A stretch of 8,198 nt of DNA from Verrucomicrobiota bacterium (lineage in GTDB: Bacteria > Verrucomicrobiota > Verrucomicrobiia > Opitutales > Opitutaceae). Below, one piece after another: positions 3,666-8,198 of this stretch (position 1 is its first letter; each line of letters starts with the position of its first letter). The notes beneath the pieces are model-generated. The model did no database searches, had not been told where the DNA came from, and worked only from the letters and a program-made list of their open reading frames with translations. The DNA lies in assembly GCA_023447015.1 (NCBI GenBank), contig JAEXPG010000058.1, forward strand, positions 1-8,198, written 5' to 3'. Both the position numbers and the translations under genes were made by a program.

Positions 3666-6194
3666 CTACGGCGCCGTGATGCGGACACGCAGGAAGTGGC
3701 GGGGCGCCGCGCTCATCGCGACCGAGTCCCGGACGGTGACAGCAGCGGGAATCCCGGGGGCGTGGGTGGCGAGCGGGGTCCAGGTGACGAGGTCCGTGCT
3801 CGCTTCGACGGTGTAGCTCAGGTCGGAACCGGCCGTCCGCCGGGCAAAGGTCAGCATCGCGTAGGTGACGCCACCCGACACCACCGAACCGACCGCGATC
3901 GGCGCGGCGACCGGACCACGCGGGGAGAGGTCGAAGGCATAGCGCGCGTAGTTGACCAGGCCGGAGCCGTCGGGGTCGGCCTGCGGGCCGGAGATGGCGT
4001 CGTCGCTCAGCTCCGCACCAGTGAAGTGCGCGGCGCGCCACGTGGCGTAGGTCGCCGGGACGACGCCGACGAACTCGAAGGCGCCGATGTCCGTGGTGCT
4101 GGTGCCGTCGCCATCGCCATCGACCGGACGGGCCTGCCGGAGGAAGTCGAAGGCGAGCCAAACACCGAAGTTCGCACCGGCGTCGACGGCCGGACTTCCG
4201 GCCGTGAGCCGCACCGCAGAGATCAGCTGAGCCGCCTCGGCTTCGCCGGCGGCGAGGGATGCCGGGACACCCGGTGCCCCGCTGTTGAGTTCGGAGATCG
4301 CACCGCCTTCGAACTCCGGATCGCCGACCAGGCTGGCGGCGTCGTTGCCGGTCGCGGAGCGCCAGTCGGCGAGCAAACGGGCAACCCCGGCAAAACGCAG
4401 GAACGGTCCGCCCGCGAGGTTCGGGAAATGGAAGAGGTTGTGGTCCGAGGTGAATCCCGGAACGGCCGCGGTGAGCTCGATGGCCCCGGGCGCCTTTCCC
4501 TGCGCAGAGGTTGCGAAGAGGTTGTCGACGACCTGCACATTCGTGTCGGCACCACCGAAGGTGGATGGGCCGGAATACGGTCTCATCCTCAGGAGCGGAT
4601 ACGCATCGCCTGTCGACGACGGATCGAGCCAATACGATCCGCTGATGAACGTGTTGCCCTGGACGAGGACGTTGGTCAGCGGCCGGTAGCCCCAGCCGAG
4701 CGCGGAGGACTGGTTCAGGCTCAGCCCTGTCCCGGCCGCCGGCGCAACGAACAGGTTGTTCCGGACGACCATGTTCGCGGCGTTGTCGATCGACAGGCCC
4801 ACCTCGAAGTTCGTCACCACGTTCCGCTCGAAGACCACGTTGTCGATCAGCTGCTGGCCGTCGCCGTTGGGGCCGAAGTGGACGAGGAGGTAGTTGTAGC
4901 GCCGCCCCCCGCCGTTGTGGGCGCCCGCCGGATTGTTGATCGGATCGACCCAGCCCAGAAACCGGTTGTCCGACACGACGATATTGTTGCCGGTTGCGCC
5001 AGCCGGGCCTCCCGTGATCCGGATGGCCGTGCGCCCGAACGCGGGGCGGCTGAAGACGTTCCCGGCGATCACCCCCTTGTCCACCGTCTCGAGGTAGCAG
5101 ATGTGGTTTCCGGCCTGGTCGAACTTGTTGTTCAGGAGCGCCAGGCGGCTGACACTCCCGAAAAGCTGCGTCACAGAGGTCGAATACGTCTGGTGGTTAT
5201 CGGCCGTGCAGGAGACCGTGAAGATCCCCGCCGGCTTCGGGTCCAGCCCCGGAATGGTCCACACGCCGTTTCCCGGCTCGTGGAAATCGTCGCGGAGGAA
5301 GAGGACGTTCTTCCAGGCGGCGTAGGCGAACAGGATCCCGTTCAGCTGGCTGCCGTTGGCGCTGTTCCAGAAGTTGAAGTCGAGATCCGACATCACCAGA
5401 TAGGCGCCGCCCCAATTCACGGAGAACAGCACCCCGGCCCCGGTGCCGCTCCACTGGATGCGGGGCTTCGGCCCGGTGCCGTACGCCCCGTACTGTATTC
5501 CCTGGCACGCCTGACCATGGCCGAGCGACACCAAGTACGGGACGTCGGCGCTGCTGATGGCGCCGTCCAGGACGAAGGTCTGGCCGCGGTTGAAGAGGAC
5601 GCGGTCACCGGGCGCCAGCGTCACGCCGCCGTTGCCCCGTTTGAGTGTGCCGAGCGCCTTCGTGGCCGTCCGCCACGGGCCATGCCCCGCGCCGATCGTC
5701 GGGCTCCGGCCGTCGTTGGAGTCGTTGCCGAGAACGGAGTCGACGTAGTAGGTGGTCCGAGTGTCGCGGGACATCACGGTGATGGTGACCGAGGCCGCAG
5801 AGGTCTCGCCGGCGGCGTTGGTCACCTTGAGCACCACCGTATAGGTCCCCGGCGTCTCAAAGACATGGGCCGCGTTGAAGCCCTCAAAGGTCCGACCCAT
5901 CTCGTCCGTCTCCGTCCCGGCGCCGAAGTCCCACTCGTAACGGACGAGCTCCTCGCGGGTGGTGGACTGCCAGCCTTCGAAGAACACCGGAAACGGGGCA
6001 TACCCCCGGGTGAGCGAGATGCCGATGTCCGGGAAGTACGTCGTGTTGGTCTTGTAGGTGGCCGGCTCGTCGATGGCGATCACCGCGCTCGGTGTCGCCG
6101 CGCGGAGCGCCGCGAAGGCGAGAAACGCGATGGCGCTCCAGCAACCGAGGACAACGCGGCGGGAGAAAACCGACGGAAACGTGTCGAGTCTCAT
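3666..6194 (-). CDS. Secreted PKD-domain right-handed parallel beta-helix protein
   Basis: This is an 842-residue extracellular protein. Residues 1-33 are a signal peptide with 'SRRVVLG' at 11-17, a hydrophobic core and a probable cut near 'LRAATPSA'. Residues about 65-140 are a PKD domain: 'YEWDFGAGTET' then 'HVFETPGTYTVVLKVTN'. The motif 'YYVDSVLGNDSNDGRSP' (149-165) is typical of the start of DUF1565/pectate-lyase-like beta-helices. Residues about 190-640 contain many imperfect helix rungs rich in asparagine turns, such as 'VVRNNLF', 'VLVQGNTF', 'VQVVDNLF'. 'PVDGDGDGTSTTDIGAFEF' (690-708) is a common helix end cap. The end holds a calcium-loop-like 'ADPDGSGLVNYARYAF' and a beta domain with 'YTVEASTDLVTW'. 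The likely role is binding or cleaving a polysaccharide outside the cell, but no catalytic residues can be assigned. Start: ATG at 6194 rather than GTG at 6272, because the signal peptide begins there; neither has a clear Shine-Dalgarno. lpxL ends 152 bases upstream. Confidence 0.88.
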   Translation of the reverse strand: MRLDTFPSVFSRRVVLGCWSAIAFLAFAALRAATPSAVIAIDEPATYKTNTTYFPDIGISLTRGYAPFPVFFEGWQSTTREELVRYEWDFGAGTETDEMGRTFEGFNAAHVFETPGTYTVVLKVTNAAGETSAASVTITVMSRDTRTTYYVDSVLGNDSNDGRSPTIGAGHGPWRTATKALGTLKRGNGGVTLAPGDRVLFNRGQTFVLDGAISSADVPYLVSLGHGQACQGIQYGAYGTGPKPRIQWSGTGAGVLFSVNWGGAYLVMSDLDFNFWNSANGSQLNGILFAYAAWKNVLFLRDDFHEPGNGVWTIPGLDPKPAGIFTVSCTADNHQTYSTSVTQLFGSVSRLALLNNKFDQAGNHICYLETVDKGVIAGNVFSRPAFGRTAIRITGGPAGATGNNIVVSDNRFLGWVDPINNPAGAHNGGGRRYNYLLVHFGPNGDGQQLIDNVVFERNVVTNFEVGLSIDNAANMVVRNNLFVAPAAGTGLSLNQSSALGWGYRPLTNVLVQGNTFISGSYWLDPSSTGDAYPLLRMRPYSGPSTFGGADTNVQVVDNLFATSAQGKAPGAIELTAAVPGFTSDHNLFHFPNLAGGPFLRFAGVARLLADWRSATGNDAASLVGDPEFEGGAISELNSGAPGVPASLAAGEAEAAQLISAVRLTAGSPAVDAGANFGVWLAFDFLRQARPVDGDGDGTSTTDIGAFEFVGVVPATYATWRAAHFTGAELSDDAISGPQADPDGSGLVNYARYAFDLSPRGPVAAPIAVGSVVSGGVTYAMLTFARRTAGSDLSYTVEASTDLVTWTPLATHAPGIPAAVTVRDSVAMSAAPRHFLRVRITAP

Positions 6195-6322
6195 TGCACG
6201 GCAGGGGTTGAAGGCGGAACCGGCCACGCGGGTGCGTGAGCAAGCCCGAGCGCACACAGAGCCGCGGAACACGCGTGGTTAAGCGCGAAAGCCCGTCCCC
6301 GATCCGATTCACACCGCGCTTA

Positions 6323-6343
6323 CGGCGCCTGCGCCCGGCGCCG
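6323..6343 (-). terminator. GC hairpin immediately after the lpxL stop
   Basis: CGGCGCC (6323-6329) and GGCGCCG (6337-6343) form a seven-pair stem with a seven-base loop. It starts 3 bases past the lpxL stop codon (6347-6349, minus strand), so it could end or attenuate the panE-lpxL transcript before the beta-helix gene. No T-tract follows on the minus strand. Confidence 0.4.
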
Positions 6344-6346
6344 CAC

Positions 6347-7276
6347 CTACTTCATCCCGGCATAGACGTCCGGATACCCATCACCGCGGTTCTTGAAGCG
6401 CTTGTGCTGCCAGAGGTACTGCTCGGGCGCCGCGCGCACGAAGCGCTCGACCACGGCGTTGATCGCTGTCGCCTCCGCCACCGGATCCTCCGGCAGCTCG
6501 GGCAATGGGGCGCCGATCGTCACCCGGTAGTGCCAGCGCCCGGCGCGGCGTTCGCGCACCGCGCCCCACGGGATCACCACCGCACGCCCGAGCTTGGCGA
6601 TCTTGCCGGTCGCGGCGTTGGTCACCGCCGGCACACCGAAGAACGGCGCGATCACCGAGTCCTTGATCCGCTTCCCCTGGTCGGGCGCATACCAGAGCAC
6701 GTCGCCCTCGCGCAGCGCCCGCACCGCGCCCTTCAGGTCGTCGGCGGGGAACATCCGGTTGAGCCGGCGCGCGCGCAGCCGCAGCAGCTCGCGGGCGAAC
6801 ACCGGGTGGTTCGGGTTGCGGTAGAACGCGCTCACGGGCGTGTGCATGTTGGCAACATAGCCCGAGACCTCGATCGTGTGGAAATGCGCGCTCAGGAGCA
6901 GCACGCCGCGCTTTGCTGCGCGCGCCGCCTCGAGATGCTCGAGCCCCTCGATGGTGAAGCGCCCGGCGAAACGCTCGGGCTCGCTGAAATAGGAGATCAA
7001 CGCCTCCATGAACCCCATGCCGAACGACGCGTAGCACCGCCGGGCCAGCCGCCGGCGCTCCGGTTCATCCAGCTCCGGGAAACACAGGGCGATGTTGCGC
7101 TCCGTCACCGCGCGCCGGATCGGCACGACATGGAAGAGGAACAGCCCCAGCCCGCGGCCAAGCGCCAGCAGCCACGACCACGGCAGCGGCGCGAGCAGCC
7201 GGAAGAACCAGATGGTCAGCCAGGCCGGCCAGTAGTGCGGCAGCCAGAGTCTCGGGGCGTTCTTTGCTTCGGGCAT
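6347..7276 (-). CDS. lpxL: Lipid A biosynthesis lauroyl acyltransferase family protein (LpxL/HtrB-like)
   Basis: This 309-residue inner-membrane enzyme adds a secondary acyl chain from acyl-ACP to a lipid A precursor during lipopolysaccharide synthesis. It shows an N-terminal hydrophobic anchor (about 15-50), then the family's catalytic H-x4-E/D motif as 'AHFHTIE' (H131, E136). 'AFYRNPNHP' (150-158), 'DLKGAVRALREGDVLWYAPD' (180-199) and 'APEQYLWQHKRFKNR' (283-297) follow in the order and spacing of E. coli LpxL. Length is typical (about 300-310). The ATG at 7276 lies 9 bases after the panE-like stop, implying co-transcription, with no visible Shine-Dalgarno in the gap. Whether it prefers laurate or another chain, or behaves like LpxM or LpxP, cannot be told from sequence. 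Its presence shows that the organism has a Gram-negative outer membrane with lipid A. Confidence 0.93.
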   Translation of the reverse strand: MPEAKNAPRLWLPHYWPAWLTIWFFRLLAPLPWSWLLALGRGLGLFLFHVVPIRRAVTERNIALCFPELDEPERRRLARRCYASFGMGFMEALISYFSEPERFAGRFTIEGLEHLEAARAAKRGVLLLSAHFHTIEVSGYVANMHTPVSAFYRNPNHPVFARELLRLRARRLNRMFPADDLKGAVRALREGDVLWYAPDQGKRIKDSVIAPFFGVPAVTNAATGKIAKLGRAVVIPWGAVRERRAGRWHYRVTIGAPLPELPEDPVAEATAINAVVERFVRAAPEQYLWQHKRFKNRGDGYPDVYAGMK

Positions 7277-7285
7277 GTTCGGGGA

Positions 7286-8198
7286 TCAGCGCTTGGCGTT
7301 CTTCGCGGCCAACGCGCGCAGGAGGACGTACAGCATCTCCATCCGCGGCAGCGCGCACCCGGCGGCGGCGGCTCGGCGCACCGGCTCGCCCCAGATGCTC
7401 TCGACCTCGAGTTCCCGCCCGGCCTGCCAATCGAGGAGGCTCGACGGCTTGTAGGCGCCGAGCGGCGGCGTGCGCGACATCTGGAAATCCGCAAAACTCT
7501 CCGGGATCGCGAAGCCGAGCGCCGCGGCACCGAGAATGACCTCGCTCATCAGCTCGCGGCAGAGGCGTTTCAGCCCCTCGTCGGCCAGCACGCGGTCGGT
7601 GGTGAGTCCGCCGGCCGCGATGGTCACGCCGTTGAACGGCACGTTCCAGACGAGCTTCTTCCACCGCTCCTCGGCCAGGTTGTCCGTCGCCCGGGCCTTG
7701 ATGCCGGCCTGCTTGAACAGCGCCACGATCGCCTGCAGCCGCTCCCCCGCCGGGCGGCCGAACTCGCCGAGCGTGACCGCCCCCTCCACCGGATTCACGA
7801 TCAGCCCCGGCTCGGTGCGGTTGATGCCAACGAAGCACAGCCCGCCCAGCGTCCGCTCCGCACCGACCACCGCCGCGATTTCCTCCTCGGCGCCGAGGCC
7901 ATTCTGCAGGGTGAGCACCAGCGTGCGCTCGTGCAGCAGCGGCGGGAGCACGCGGGCCAGTTCGCGGTTGGAGGTCGTCTTCCAGGCCACGATCACGAGA
8001 TCCACGGGGCCAAGCTCCTCGGTGGTCGCGGCGGCCGTGGGCGTCTCAAGCCGAAACTCCCCGAACGGGGCGACCACGCGCAGGCCGTTCGCCCGCACCG
8101 CCGCCAGGTCGGAACGCATGAGGAAGCGGACGTCGCCGCCGGCGCGCGCCAGCATTGCGCCATAGAAGCCGCCGATGGCGCCCGAGCCGATGATCGCG
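7286..8198 (-). CDS. panE: 2-dehydropantoate 2-reductase family protein (5' end outside window)
   Basis: The enzyme reduces ketopantoate to pantoate with NADPH in pantothenate and coenzyme A synthesis. The frame is open to the right edge, giving 303 visible residues; probably only a few N-terminal residues are missing, because the visible part starts 'AIIGSGAIGGFYGAML', the dinucleotide-binding glycine loop that opens this family. Other family marks, numbered from the first visible residue: 'VIVAWKT' (68-74), 'LQNGLGAEEEI' (97-107, N99 matching the substrate-binding Asn), 'ERWKKLVWNVPFN' (177-189, K181 matching the catalytic Lys) and 'KPSSLLDWQAGRELEVESIW' (250-269, with S252/S253 and E264 matching substrate contacts). 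The ATG at 8155 is an internal methionine and not the start. The gene is 9 bases upstream of lpxL, likely one transcript. Family members can act on other 2-oxo acids, so pantothenate function is probable and not proven. Confidence 0.9.
   Translation of the reverse strand, partial: AIIGSGAIGGFYGAMLARAGGDVRFLMRSDLAAVRANGLRVVAPFGEFRLETPTAAATTEELGPVDLVIVAWKTTSNRELARVLPPLLHERTLVLTLQNGLGAEEEIAAVVGAERTLGGLCFVGINRTEPGLIVNPVEGAVTLGEFGRPAGERLQAIVALFKQAGIKARATDNLAEERWKKLVWNVPFNGVTIAAGGLTTDRVLADEGLKRLCRELMSEVILGAAALGFAIPESFADFQMSRTPPLGAYKPSSLLDWQAGRELEVESIWGEPVRRAAAAGCALPRMEMLYVLLRALAAKNAKR

Noticed and set aside
6136..6150. Lipoprotein lipobox 'VLGC' in the beta-helix protein leader
   Set aside because: The cysteine at residue 18 comes before most of the hydrophobic core, so a signal peptidase II site there is not plausible. 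Cleavage further on, near residue 33, fits better.
3450..6239. 929-codon open frame on the plus strand opposite the beta-helix gene
   Set aside because: It is a mirror of the GC-rich codon pattern of the minus-strand gene. Its translation is arginine/glycine/aspartate-rich with no domain, whereas the minus strand gives a signal peptide, PKD domain and beta-helix.
6195..6272. GTG start at 6272 for the beta-helix protein, adding 26 residues
   Set aside because: The extra residues contain several cysteines and arginines, look non-coding and would bury the signal peptide. The ATG at 6194 gives a normal leader.

Overview
The window is GC-rich DNA from a Gram-negative bacterium. An LpxL-type lipid A acyltransferase gene implies lipopolysaccharide. 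A large secreted protein combines a PKD domain, a parallel beta-helix and a C-terminal tail ('DPDGSGLVNYARYAF' followed later by 'YTVEASTDLVTW') of a style I associate with Verrucomicrobiota, particularly Opitutaceae. That assignment is inference from protein style; no rRNA or other phylogenetic marker is present.

Left part, plus strand. The window opens inside a polyferredoxin gene (1-502) whose visible part carries 16 cysteines, exactly enough for four [4Fe-4S] clusters. A strong bulged hairpin follows its stop. After a 311-base gap comes a sigma-70 family factor (814-1905) of the RpoD/RpoS type, with a proline/alanine-rich N-terminal tail in place of region 1.1 and an unusual charged C-terminal tail.

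Centre, plus strand (1978-3411). Three small genes have visibly lower GC than their surroundings. The first encodes an exported hypothetical protein that appears frameshifted near base 2293. The second encodes a small protein with two membrane helices. The third overlaps it by ATGA and encodes a soluble protein that aligns without gaps, by eye, to the N-terminal juxtamembrane region of FloA (UPF0365) flotillin-like proteins but lacks the SPFH domain. The last two look like a translationally coupled membrane-associated module and are the most novel item here. A convergent intergenic region (3412-3665) follows, carrying three inverted repeats.

Right part, minus strand. Reading leftward from the right edge: a 2-dehydropantoate 2-reductase family gene (panE-like, 5' end off the window) and, 9 bases after its stop, lpxL. 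A hairpin lies just past the lpxL stop, and then comes the 842-residue secreted PKD/beta-helix protein, which ends at 3666. panE and lpxL are probably co-transcribed. The beta-helix gene may be a separate unit. Apart from the small-gene cluster, the window is mostly ordinary housekeeping and envelope genes.
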